Shown piece after piece: positions 8,742-17,001 of a stretch of DNA of 64,000 bases; position 1 is the first letter of the stretch; each line of letters starts with the position of its first letter. Made by a program: the position numbers and the translations under genes. The DNA comes from Alphaproteobacteria bacterium. Its GTDB lineage: Bacteria > Pseudomonadota > Alphaproteobacteria > Reyranellales > Reyranellaceae. The notes under the pieces were generated by a model. The model saw nothing but the letters and a program-made list of their open reading frames with translations. It made no database searches and was not told where the DNA came from. The DNA is taken from NCBI GenBank assembly GCA_019635875.1, contig JAHBYP010000012.1:31001-95000 (forward strand), written 5' to 3'.

Positions 8742-10304
8742 CTATCCCACCATACGCTCTCTGCCCGCCCAGTACGTGGCGCGCAGGACCTTCTTGTCGA
8801 CCTTGCCGACGGCGGTGAGCGGCAGCTGATCGACGAACTCGACCCGCTTGGGCGCCTGCTGCGGACCCTTGCGATCCTTGACCAGCTGCATCAGCGCTTC
8901 GGCCTCGACCCTGCCGCCCGGCTTGCGCACGATCAGCGCAGTGACCGCCTCGCCCCATTTCGGGTCGGGTACGCCGATCACCGCGGCCATGGCGACGTCG
9001 GGATGCGACGTCAGCGCGTCCTCGACCTCGCGCGGGAAGACGTTGAAGCCGCCGGTGACGATCATGTCCTTCTTGCGATCGACGATGTAGAGATAGCCCT
9101 GCTCGTCGGCGCGCGCGATGTCGCCGGTGTGCAGCCAGCCGCCCTTGAAGGCTTCCGCCGTCTGCTCCGGCCGCTTCCAGTACGACTCGATGGTGTAGGG
9201 CGAGCGCACGCAGATCTCGCCCGCCTGCCCCATCGCCACCTCGTTGAGATCCTCGTCGAGCAGCTTGACCTGCACGCCGGCCACCGGCGCGCCGCAGGAG
9301 GCGAAGAGCTCGGGCCGCTTCGCATCGTGGTCCGCCTTGCGCAGCACGCTGATCGGATAGCATTCGGTCTGCCCGTACAGCTGCGAGAACACCGGGCCGA
9401 TCCGCTCCAGCCCCTCGACCAGCCGCGTCGGCGACATCGGCGAGGCGCCGTAGAGCAGCAGCTCGAGCGAGGAGAGATCGGTCTTGTCGAGCTGCGGATG
9501 GTCGAGCAGCACGTAGATCATCGTCGGCACGAGCAGGGTGAAGTTGATGCGCTCGCGCTCGATGGTCGCCAGCACCTTCGCCGGGTCGAATCCCTTCATC
9601 AGGTGGATGGTGCCGCCCAGCATCAGCGCCGGCGTCACCTTGGTGCCGGCGACATGCGTGATCGGCGCCACGGCGAGATAGCGGGGATCCCTGGGGAACT
9701 CGAAATCGGCGAGGATCGAAGGCGTGATCGCGCCGGCCGAGTGATGGCGGCGGATCGCACCCTTGGACTTGCCGGTCGTGCCGCCCGTGTAGTTGAGGAT
9801 GGCGTAATCGTGCGGGTTGGTCAGGTCGCATGCGCTCGCCTCGCCGACCTTCTCCGCCGCCGACAGGAGGTCGGTACCGAAGGCGGCTGTGCCCAGCGTG
9901 AACACCGTCTCCAACCGCAAGGCGCGCGCCGCGAGCTGGCCCCCACGCTCGGCGTAGGCCGGCACATCGACGATCAGCGCATCCATGTCGCCGTCGTCGA
10001 TCTGCTCGAGATGATCGTCGATCGAGCCCAGCGGATGCAGCCACGTGATGACGAGGCCGAGCGCGCCGGCGGCAACGCCGGCGCACCAACCCTCGACGCG
10101 GTTGGCGCTGAGCAACGCGACGTGCGTGCCATGCTTCAGCCCGGCCGCCGCCATCGCCGCCTGCATGCGGCCGATCAGGGACAGTGTGCCAGCGTAGCTG
10201 ATCGACCCGCCATCCCAGGCGAAGGCCGTACGGTCGGGAAAGCGGCGCAGCGCGCGGAACACCAGGCTCGTGCCGGTCGGCGCGTCGTAGAGCTGGTTGG
10301 TCAT
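8742..10304 (-). CDS. acyl-CoA synthetase / AMP-dependent ligase
   Basis: 520-residue ANL-superfamily enzyme that adenylates a carboxylic acid and forms its CoA thioester. Motifs in order: phosphate loop YTGGTTGKSKGA, YGQTECYP, GWLHTGDIA, VDRKKDMIVTGGFNVFPREVE, and the catalytic-lysine region LTAVGKVDKK. The start MTNQLYDAPTG is preceded by a GGGAGG site. The alpha/beta hydrolase gene ends 22 bases upstream, so the pair forms a small operon probably controlled by the TetR protein encoded divergently at 11315. Chain length or aromatic specificity cannot be deduced. Confidence 0.9.
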   Translation of the reverse strand: MTNQLYDAPTGTSLVFRALRRFPDRTAFAWDGGSISYAGTLSLIGRMQAAMAAAGLKHGTHVALLSANRVEGWCAGVAAGALGLVITWLHPLGSIDDHLEQIDDGDMDALIVDVPAYAERGGQLAARALRLETVFTLGTAAFGTDLLSAAEKVGEASACDLTNPHDYAILNYTGGTTGKSKGAIRRHHSAGAITPSILADFEFPRDPRYLAVAPITHVAGTKVTPALMLGGTIHLMKGFDPAKVLATIERERINFTLLVPTMIYVLLDHPQLDKTDLSSLELLLYGASPMSPTRLVEGLERIGPVFSQLYGQTECYPISVLRKADHDAKRPELFASCGAPVAGVQVKLLDEDLNEVAMGQAGEICVRSPYTIESYWKRPEQTAEAFKGGWLHTGDIARADEQGYLYIVDRKKDMIVTGGFNVFPREVEDALTSHPDVAMAAVIGVPDPKWGEAVTALIVRKPGGRVEAEALMQLVKDRKGPQQAPKRVEFVDQLPLTAVGKVDKKVLRATYWAGRERMVG

Positions 10305-10326
10305 CGAGCCATTTCCCTCCCGCGGA

Positions 10327-11241
10327 TCATGCCGCCTCATCTCTGGCGATGGGCCGCGCCTCCGGCCGCAGGTGTTCCGTCAGGAACGCGATCTGGTCGG
10401 CGACGATCCGATCGATGTGCGGCGGATGGTACACTTCGAAATGATCGGTGTCGTAGTGGCGGGTGATGCCTCGCGGCGCCTCGTTCGCCACGCGGACCGC
10501 GATGGCGGGATCCATCAGGGTCTCGCGGTCGCTGACGCACACCAACAGCGGACAGCGCACTCGGCGCGCCATCGACGCGGCGTCATAGAACAGCAGGGTC
10601 AGGCCAGCCGCGGCCTGCACGCGCGGATCGAAGGCGTAGCCCTCGGGCACTACCGAGTGCCAGCCCTCATAGGCGCCCGGCAGGTTGACGAAGGCCCTCT
10701 CGCCGGGCCGGCCGACGATCGGCACGTAGCGACGCGGCAGGCCCAGGGCGCCGCGCACCAGATCCGACACGATCGGACCCGTCAGCCGCAGCAGGTGCGC
10801 CGGCCCGGCACTGAGCGCCGGCGCCCTGCCCTGCAACACCGGGCATTGCACAATTGCCACCGCGATGTCGGCGCGCCGCGCCGCCGTCGCCACGACGTGG
10901 CTGGCGCCGAACGACGTGCCCCAGAGCGCGATGCGGTTGGCGTCGAGCTCAGGCCGCGTACGCACGAAAGCCAGCGCCGCGTCGATGTCCTCGAAATAGC
11001 GCTTCAGGCTCATCAGCTGGCGGGGCTCTCCGTCCGACTCGCCGAGATGGCGGAAGTCGAAGGCCAGCACGGCGAAGCCCACGGCCGAGAAGCGCCGCTC
11101 GTAGCGATCGAGAATCATGGCATGCGTGGCGCCGCCGCCATGCACCAGCACGATGACCGGGTGCGGTCCCTCGCCGTCCGGCAGCGTCAGCCACGCCGCA
11201 CAGTTCTGCCCGCCCGAGCGGAAACTCAAACGCATGGTCAT
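10327..11241 (-). CDS. alpha/beta hydrolase
   Basis: 304-residue protein of the alpha/beta hydrolase fold (dienelactone hydrolase or peptidase S9-like). The oxyanion region is VHGGGATH, the nucleophile elbow is GTSFGASH, and the C-terminal DTDHFEVYHPPH contains the probable catalytic His. Start at MTMRLSFRSGG (11241) is favoured by a GGAG site; ATGs at 11253 and 11235 are alternatives. It is the first gene of a unit with the acyl-CoA ligase, suggesting an ester, lactone or thioester is opened and the acid then activated. Divergent from a TetR gene with twin inverted repeats in the gap. Confidence 0.85.
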   Translation of the reverse strand: MTMRLSFRSGGQNCAAWLTLPDGEGPHPVIVLVHGGGATHAMILDRYERRFSAVGFAVLAFDFRHLGESDGEPRQLMSLKRYFEDIDAALAFVRTRPELDANRIALWGTSFGASHVVATAARRADIAVAIVQCPVLQGRAPALSAGPAHLLRLTGPIVSDLVRGALGLPRRYVPIVGRPGERAFVNLPGAYEGWHSVVPEGYAFDPRVQAAAGLTLLFYDAASMARRVRCPLLVCVSDRETLMDPAIAVRVANEAPRGITRHYDTDHFEVYHPPHIDRIVADQIAFLTEHLRPEARPIARDEAA

Positions 11242-11256
11242 CGGTCGCTCCATTGA

Positions 11257-11297
11257 GTACGGTGTACGTGTACCCCTGTGTATCACGTACATCGTAC
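11257..11297. promoter_or_regulatory. twin inverted-repeat operator between hydrolase and TetR genes
   Basis: Two copies of GTAC-N3-GTAC lie at 11257-11267 and 11287-11297, with centres 30 bases apart, about three helical turns. The second copy extends to a perfect 6-3-6 palindrome, ACGTAC ATC GTACGT (11285-11299). A tandem GTGTAC hexamer lies at 11262-11273. The pair sits in the 73-base gap between two divergent genes, one of which encodes a TetR repressor. I infer that it is the repressor's operator controlling both directions. No binding data are available. Confidence 0.65.
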
Positions 11298-11314
11298 GTA
11301 AACAAGAGGCTCCG

Positions 11315-12010
11315 ATGCCCGCTCCAGCCCGATTCACGCGCGCGCAACTGCAGCAGGCGGCGCTCGACCTGGTCGACTCGCAGGGCGTCGCGGCCCTGTC
11401 GATGCGGACCCTGGCGAGCGCGCTCGGCACCGGACCGATGACGATCTACAATTACGTGCGTGATCGCGACGCGCTCGATGAGCTGGTCGTCGAGGCGGTG
11501 CTGGCAAACGCCCGGTGGCCTGATGCAAGCGATGATTGGCGTCGCGACGTGCGGACCATCGTGCAGGCGATGTGGGACGCCATCGACGCACACCCCCATG
11601 CGGTCCCGCTCATCCTCAGCCGCCGCACGCTGCATGAGGGAACCCTGCTGCCCGCCGAGGCCCTGCTAGCGGCGCTGTCGCGCAGCGGCCGGTCGGGGCC
11701 GGCGCTGCTGGCGGCGTTTCGCGCCGTGCTGGGCTTCGTCACCGGCCTCGCGCAAGTGCGATTGGCGCGCCAGCCGGGCGACGATGATCCCGACATCGCA
11801 CGGGCGCGGGAACTCGACCCGGCGCGCTTCCCGAAGCTGTTGGAGATCGCCGACGCAGCGGCATCTGTCGATCCCGACTACGAACTGCGCGCCGGCCTCG
11901 ACATCATCCTGGCAGGGCTCAGCCCGGCGGATGCACCGTCGTCCAGTGGCGCGCGATCTGCTCGCGGGTCGCGACCCAGACGCGCTCGTGGCTCAGCACA
12001 TGGTCCATGA
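11315..12010 (+). CDS. TetR-family transcriptional regulator
   Basis: 231-residue regulator with an N-terminal helix-turn-helix (FTRAQLQQAALDLVDSQG, then LGTGPMTIYNYVRDRDALDE) and a C-terminal helical ligand domain with the TetR_C-like segment around residues 75-200. The ATG follows an AGAGG site and lies just after the twin palindromes at 11257-11297. The last 30 codons overlap, on the opposite strand, the 3' end of puuE; this Ser/Arg/Gly-rich tail looks unlike a folded domain. It probably represses the divergent hydrolase/ligase unit and itself. Confidence 0.88.
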   Translation: MPAPARFTRAQLQQAALDLVDSQGVAALSMRTLASALGTGPMTIYNYVRDRDALDELVVEAVLANARWPDASDDWRRDVRTIVQAMWDAIDAHPHAVPLILSRRTLHEGTLLPAEALLAALSRSGRSGPALLAAFRAVLGFVTGLAQVRLARQPGDDDPDIARARELDPARFPKLLEIADAAASVDPDYELRAGLDIILAGLSPADAPSSSGARSARGSRPRRARGSAHGP

Positions 12011-12833
12011 AGCGGGCCAGGGATGCGGCGCGCCCCGGCCGGCCGGCGAGGCGGCAATGCAGGCCGATCGACATCATCTTTGGCGCGCCCGCCTTGCCTT
12101 CCGTGTAGAGCGTGTCGAAGGCGTCCTTCATGTAGTTGAACCAGCCTTCGCCGGCCGAGAAGCCCGGCGGCACCGCGAACTTCATGTCGTTGACGTCGAG
12201 CGTGTACGGCACGATCAGGTGTGGCGCGCCCTCGACGCGCACGTAGTACGGCAGGTCGTCGGCGTACGAATCGCTCGAGTAGAGGAAGCCGCCGTTCTCG
12301 ACGACGAGCTTCAGCGTGTGCTCGCTGAACCTCCCGGTGTACCAGCCGACCGGCCGCTTGCCGCAGGCCGCCTCGATGGCGCGGATCGCAAGATGCATGT
12401 GGTCGCGTTCCTCGGCCTCGCCGAAATCCCTGTAGTTGATCCAGCGATAGCCATGACTCGCCACCTCGTGGCCCGCGTCGGCCATGGCGCGGCCGGCGGC
12501 GTGGTTGAGCTCCAGCGCACGGCCCACGGCCCATGACGTGAAATGGACGCGGCGCTGGGCGAACAGGCGCAGGATGCGCCACAGACCCGCGCGCGCGCCG
12601 TACTCGTAGACCGACTCCGTGCTGAAATCGCGATGGCCGATCAGCGGCTGACCGCCCGGCACCTCGGTGAGATAGACCTCGGAGCCCGGATCGCCGTTGA
12701 GGATGGTGTTCTCGCCGCCTTCCTCGTAGTTCAGCACGAAGCTGACGGCGATGCGTGCGCCGCCGGGCCATTGCGGGTCGGGCGGATTGGGTCCGTAGCC
12801 GTGGAAATCGCGCGCGAGATAGTTCAGCGCCAT
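11919..12833 (-). CDS. puuE: allantoinase PuuE (polysaccharide deacetylase fold)
   Basis: 304-residue protein of the PuuE subgroup of the NodB/polysaccharide deacetylase fold, a cofactor-independent allantoinase converting allantoin to allantoate in purine catabolism. Family blocks visible: RDFHGYGPNPPDPQWP at the start, NYEEGGEN, STESVYEYGARAG, ASHGYRWINYRDF, GWYTGRFSEHT, and SIGLHCRLAGRPGRAASL. Length is typical. It is divergent from the M20C amidohydrolase at 12925, which could act on the allantoate formed. Its 3' end overlaps the TetR gene by 92 bases. Confidence 0.92.
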   Translation of the reverse strand: MALNYLARDFHGYGPNPPDPQWPGGARIAVSFVLNYEEGGENTILNGDPGSEVYLTEVPGGQPLIGHRDFSTESVYEYGARAGLWRILRLFAQRRVHFTSWAVGRALELNHAAGRAMADAGHEVASHGYRWINYRDFGEAEERDHMHLAIRAIEAACGKRPVGWYTGRFSEHTLKLVVENGGFLYSSDSYADDLPYYVRVEGAPHLIVPYTLDVNDMKFAVPPGFSAGEGWFNYMKDAFDTLYTEGKAGAPKMMSIGLHCRLAGRPGRAASLARFMDHVLSHERVWVATREQIARHWTTVHPPG

Positions 12834-12924
12834 CGCCGCCTCCGACGGCCGCTGATTGTCGCGCGGCCTCGCCGCCTGTATAGCAACGGACGGGGCAAAT
12901 CACAGCGGATGGAGTGCGGACGCC

Positions 12925-14172
12925 ATGGACAGCGTCGATCTCGCCACGAGTGCCGTGCGAGAGGATCGCCTGTGGCAGCGCCACGCCGACATGGCCAGGC
13001 TGGGCGGCACGCCAAAAGGCGGCGTGAACCGGCAGGCGCTGTCCGCCGAGGATGCAGCTGCCCGCAATCTGCTCATGTCATGGGCAACGGCGCGCGGCTT
13101 CTCGATCTCGACCGATGGCATCGGCAATCTCTTCGTGCGTCGCGCCGGCACCGATCCCGCTGCGCGAGCGATCCTCAGCGGCTCGCACATGGACAGCCAG
13201 CCCACCGGCGGCCGCTTCGACGGCATGTACGGCGTGCTCGCCGCCTTCGAGGCGTTGGAGGCACTGGAGGACGCCGGCGTGCCGACCAGGCGGCCGGTCG
13301 AGGCGGTGGCCTGGACCAACGAGGAGGGCAGCCGCTTCCAGCCCGGGGCGATGGGATCGGCCGTCTTCGCCGGCCACTACGACCTGCAGACGATGCTCGA
13401 GGCGAAGGACTGGGATGGCGTGGTGCTCAGGGACGCACTGGCGCAGACGCTGGCCGCCGCGCCCGCGCCGGCACGCCCGGCAGGCAACGCGCTCGACGGC
13501 TATGTCGAGGTGCATATCGAGCAGGGACCGCGGTTGGAGGACGCGCGCAAGACCATCGGCGTGGTCACCGGTATCCAGGGCAGCCGGCGCTATATCGTGG
13601 CGATCACGGGTGAGGAAGCGCATGCCGGCACGACGCCGCGAGCGGCGCGCAGGGACGCGTTCGTGTCTGCCGTCGCGATCGCCGGCGCGATGCAGGCAGC
13701 GACCCGCGACACCGAGGACACGCTGCGCTTCACCGTCGGCCGCGTCGAGGTCTATCCCGGCTCGCCCAACACGGTGCCGGGCCGCGTCACCTTCACCATC
13801 GACATGCGCCATCCCGAGATGGCGGCGCTCGACCGCTACGAGGCGAAGCTGCACGAGGCCCTGGCACAGCATGCCGCGCCCTGCACCGCCACGATCGAGC
13901 GGGTCACCAACGTGGCGCCGACGGTGTTCCACAAGGAGGTCGTCGACCTCGTGCGCAGCGCCGCACAGCGCCTGATGCTGCCCAACATGGATATGCCCTC
14001 GGGCGCCGGCCACGATGCCATGCATATCGCCCGGCTCTGCCCCACTGGCATGGTCTTCGTGCCTTGCGAGCGGGGCATCAGCCACAACGAGATCGAGAAT
14101 GCCACGCCCCAGGACCTCGCTGCCGGCACCCGCGTGCTGGTCGAGACGCTGGTGCGCCTGGCCAACCGCTGA
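12925..14172 (+). CDS. M20C Zn-dependent hydrolase (allantoate amidohydrolase / L-carbamoylase family)
   Basis: 415-residue dimetal amidohydrolase of the hydantoinase/carbamoylase family, which hydrolyses ureido or carbamoyl groups (allantoate, N-carbamoyl-L-amino acids, beta-ureidopropionate). Metal-site and substrate motifs are intact: SGSHMDSQPTGGRFDG, WTNEEGSRF, HIEQGPRLE, EEAHAGTTP, AGHDAM, ISHNEIE. Divergent from puuE, so allantoate is the most economical substrate, but the subfamily is not resolvable by eye. Start at MDSVDLATSA with an upstream GGAG; an earlier open stretch to 12856 is not family-like. Another M20 gene follows 10 bases later. Confidence 0.88.
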   Translation: MDSVDLATSAVREDRLWQRHADMARLGGTPKGGVNRQALSAEDAAARNLLMSWATARGFSISTDGIGNLFVRRAGTDPAARAILSGSHMDSQPTGGRFDGMYGVLAAFEALEALEDAGVPTRRPVEAVAWTNEEGSRFQPGAMGSAVFAGHYDLQTMLEAKDWDGVVLRDALAQTLAAAPAPARPAGNALDGYVEVHIEQGPRLEDARKTIGVVTGIQGSRRYIVAITGEEAHAGTTPRAARRDAFVSAVAIAGAMQAATRDTEDTLRFTVGRVEVYPGSPNTVPGRVTFTIDMRHPEMAALDRYEAKLHEALAQHAAPCTATIERVTNVAPTVFHKEVVDLVRSAAQRLMLPNMDMPSGAGHDAMHIARLCPTGMVFVPCERGISHNEIENATPQDLAAGTRVLVETLVRLANR

Positions 14173-14182
14173 GGATCCATCC

Positions 14183-15343
14183 ATGCCCGCTCTCGACAAG
14201 AGCCTCGTTTCGATTCTTTCGGACCTGATCGCGATTCCCAGCCCCTACCCGCCCGGCGAGAGCGTCGGCATCTGCGCCTATGCCGCCAGGCGCCTGAAGG
14301 CTGCCGGCTATCAGGTCGAGACCGTCACCAAGACGAAGAAGGTCGATAACGTCGTTGCGCGGATGAAGGCCAAGACCAAAGGAGCCAGCGTCGTCTTCAA
14401 CGCGCATGTCGACACGGTGGGCGTGGGCGAGCGCGCCAACTGGAGCACGGATCCGTTCAAGGCGGTGCTGAAGGCCGGCAAGGTTTACGGCCTGGGTGCC
14501 GGCAACTGCAAGGGCAGCATGGCGGTGCAGCTCTGGCTCGCCGAGGAAATCGCGCGACGCGGCGGTCCGGCCGCCGGCGAGGTCGTCTTCACCTTTGTCG
14601 CCGACGAGGAGAATCTCGGTCCCGACGGCATGGCGCATCTGCGCGCCACAAGGAAGGTGAAGCCCGATGTGCTGATCCTCGGCGCGCAGACCGAGAACCA
14701 GCTGATCGTCGCCGAGCGTGGCGTGCTGTGGGCGCGCATCACGACGAAGGGCAAGGCGGCGCATGCCGGCAACCCGGCTGCCGGCGACAACGCCATCCTG
14801 CGCATGATGCATCTCGTGGCCGTGCTGCAGACCTATTACGACAAGGTGCTGCCCGGCCGCGTGTCGGGCGCGATGAAGTCGACGGTCAACGTCGGCATGT
14901 TCCATGGCGGGCACAACACCAACGTGGTGCCCAGCGCCTGCACGGTCGAGATTGACCGCCGGCTGCTGCCCAACGAGAAGGTCAAGGCCGCCTTCACCGA
15001 GCTGAAAAAGGTCGTCGACTCGTCCGGCGAGCCGCGCGGCAGCTACAAGGTCGAGTTCCTCACCGGCACCAACGGCTTCTTCGCGCCGGAGAGCGGCCGG
15101 GGCGTCGACGCCTTCGAGAAGGCCATCCGCGCCCGTCTGCGCAGAGGCGCGAAGTTCCTCAACGCCACCGGCGTCAGCGACGGCCGCTATTTCGCCGACG
15201 ACGACATCGAGATCATCAATTTCGGTCCCGGCTCGGGCGCGCAGGGCCATGCTGCCAACGAAAGCGTGCCGGTTTCGCAGATGGTCGACGCCGCGCACAT
15301 CCAGCTCGCCGTCGTCGGCGCGCTGAACGGACTGGCGGGCTGA
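14183..15343 (+). CDS. M20-family (ArgE/DapE-like) amidohydrolase with altered metal ligands
   Basis: 386-residue ArgE/DapE-like protein with catalytic and dimerisation domains in the usual order. His75 and Asp77 (NAHVDT), Glu142-Glu143 (DEEN) and a C-terminal His (QGHAANES) are kept. The metal-bridging Asp, normally in a GASDMKGG-type loop, is Asn108 here (GAGNCKGS), and the Glu of the usual GEPT motif is Ala168 (GAQT). In DapE these two residues bind zinc, so this protein may use one metal, another chemistry, or be non-catalytic. It follows the M20C gene by 10 bases with GAGGAT as ribosome site, in the same operon. Confidence 0.85.
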   Translation: MPALDKSLVSILSDLIAIPSPYPPGESVGICAYAARRLKAAGYQVETVTKTKKVDNVVARMKAKTKGASVVFNAHVDTVGVGERANWSTDPFKAVLKAGKVYGLGAGNCKGSMAVQLWLAEEIARRGGPAAGEVVFTFVADEENLGPDGMAHLRATRKVKPDVLILGAQTENQLIVAERGVLWARITTKGKAAHAGNPAAGDNAILRMMHLVAVLQTYYDKVLPGRVSGAMKSTVNVGMFHGGHNTNVVPSACTVEIDRRLLPNEKVKAAFTELKKVVDSSGEPRGSYKVEFLTGTNGFFAPESGRGVDAFEKAIRARLRRGAKFLNATGVSDGRYFADDDIEIINFGPGSGAQGHAANESVPVSQMVDAAHIQLAVVGALNGLAG

Positions 15344-15346
15344 GTT

Positions 15347-15910
15347 GTGCTCGACGGGGCCGGCGTACCCTCGAATACACCGCCGTCGAATAGCGGTGTC
15401 ACGCACACGGCTTCTTTCCAGCTCGACACCGATGACGTTGTCGGCGCGTTGCGTTCGCATTGGCGAACGATGGCCGGCTGGACGTTCTCATATGCGTGCA
15501 TAGCAATCATGTGGATCGCGGCGGCCGGCGCATGGCTATGGGGCGGTTCTCTTGTTGCCGCGTTAGCGTTGACGGGCGGCGCGGTTGGCGCTCCCGTCTA
15601 TCTTGCCGCGATTTACTGGCTGTATCTGCCCAAGGTCGGACGCCGTCAGTTCGCGCAATACGCCGCCTTGCGCGACGCCGCCGAGATGTCGTGGGATTCT
15701 GTGGCCGTGACGTTCTCATCGGTGAGATACACGTCGCGTACAAGCTGGTCTGACTATCGACGCTGGGCAGAGGACAGTCGTGTCTATCGGATATACCCGG
15801 TCGATGGGCAGTATCACGTGATACCCAAGCGCGCCTTCACGTCGCCGGCCGATGAAGCCGCCTTCAGGGCCTGCCTGGAATCGATTGGCAAACCCGCCGT
15901 TCGCGGTTAG
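15347..15910 (+). CDS. YcxB-like membrane protein
   Basis: 187-residue protein starting at GTG three bases after the M20 stop. Two hydrophobic segments lie at about residues 44-62 and 65-90, followed by a soluble C-terminal part whose pattern (WSDYRRWAEDSRVYRIYP, then HVIPKRAFTSPADEAAFRACL) matches the YcxB-like domain, of unknown function. Base composition is slightly less GC-rich than its neighbours. It ends directly against the convergent acyltransferase gene with no spacer. It is probably co-transcribed with the M20 genes but has no evident functional tie. Confidence 0.7.
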   Translation: MLDGAGVPSNTPPSNSGVTHTASFQLDTDDVVGALRSHWRTMAGWTFSYACIAIMWIAAAGAWLWGGSLVAALALTGGAVGAPVYLAAIYWLYLPKVGRRQFAQYAALRDAAEMSWDSVAVTFSSVRYTSRTSWSDYRRWAEDSRVYRIYPVDGQYHVIPKRAFTSPADEAAFRACLESIGKPAVRG

Positions 15911-16999
15911 TCAGGTGGTTGCGAATCGCGTTCTCAGGCGCAGGGCCGGCCTCTCCACCCATTCATAGAGTGTGCGGGCGATTGCCAGCGTCAGTCCGAA
16001 GGCGATGATCAGGAGCAACCAGCCGGGCAGATCGACGCCCAGGGTCGAAGGCGCGCGCGACACCAGGAAGATGATCGGCAGGTGGATCAGGTAGAAGCTG
16101 TAGGACCAGCGCCCGATCATCGCCATCGGCCCCGTCGCGCGGCCCAGCGAATCGGTCGGCCGGGCGACGGCGCGGCAGATCAGCAGCATGCAGACGACGT
16201 CGACGGCGGTATAGCCCCAGATCAGCTGCGCGCCGGCATCAGTCGGCGAGAACCACAGCGCACCGTCCATGGTTCCCGTGGTCAGCCAGCCCAGCACAAT
16301 GGCGAGGCCGGTGGCGGCCAGGATGACGTAGCCGCGGCCGAGCCGGGCGCACAGCGCCGCCGGCAACAGGTTGATCAGCGCGCCGAAGGCGAAGGCGTCG
16401 ATGTGGGTGAACCCCGCGACGTACACCGCCTCGTGCTTGGCGGTGAAGTATTGTGGCCAGTGGTCGATGACGATCGCCAGGGCGGCGCGGACGACCGGGC
16501 CGGCGACGATCATGACGAACAGCGCGGTCGCCAGCCCGCGCCTCCCGAGGACCAGCACGACGAAAGGAAACAGCAGATAGAACTGCTCCTCGACCGCGAG
16601 GCTCCAGGTCGGCCCCATGACGGGATCGAACACGTAGGCCGAGGAAGCATGGAAGAAGTTGGAGGTGTAGGTCCACGCCCACGGCAGCGGATCGAGCAGC
16701 GCGCGGTCGCGCGTGAGCATGGCCACGGCGGTGACGACCAGCAGGAAGACGATGTAGACAGGAAAGATGCGGATCGTCCGCCGCCAGTAGAACGAAGCCA
16801 GCGCCGATCTCAGCGGCAGCTCGCGGTCGGCGAGCTCGAGCAGCCGGCCGCCGATCAGGTAGCCCGACAGCACGAAGAACAGCGATACGCCGGTCCAGCC
16901 GGTCGAGAACTCCTTGCCGATCAGGAAGCGCGTGTGAAAGGAGAAGACCAGCAGCGCGCCGAGCGCGCGGAACGCGTCAATGCTGGCGTTGCGTTCCAT
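15911..16999 (-). CDS. acyltransferase 3 family membrane protein
   Basis: 362-residue protein with about ten transmembrane helices, of the OafA/NodX-type acyltransferase 3 family, which O-acylates extracytoplasmic sugars using cytoplasmic acyl-CoA. Family hallmarks are DAFRALGALLVFSFHTRF with the conserved Arg and His in helix 1, FFVLSGYLIGGRL, RRTIRIFPVY, and TWSLAVEEQFYLLFP. The ATG lies 2 bases after the stop of the upstream acyl-CoA ligase, so it is translationally coupled; the open frame further upstream is the ligase in another frame. The coupling suggests that the ligase may supply its acyl-CoA. Confidence 0.9.
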   Translation of the reverse strand: MERNASIDAFRALGALLVFSFHTRFLIGKEFSTGWTGVSLFFVLSGYLIGGRLLELADRELPLRSALASFYWRRTIRIFPVYIVFLLVVTAVAMLTRDRALLDPLPWAWTYTSNFFHASSAYVFDPVMGPTWSLAVEEQFYLLFPFVVLVLGRRGLATALFVMIVAGPVVRAALAIVIDHWPQYFTAKHEAVYVAGFTHIDAFAFGALINLLPAALCARLGRGYVILAATGLAIVLGWLTTGTMDGALWFSPTDAGAQLIWGYTAVDVVCMLLICRAVARPTDSLGRATGPMAMIGRWSYSFYLIHLPIIFLVSRAPSTLGVDLPGWLLLIIAFGLTLAIARTLYEWVERPALRLRTRFATT

Positions 17000-17001
17000 C
17001 G

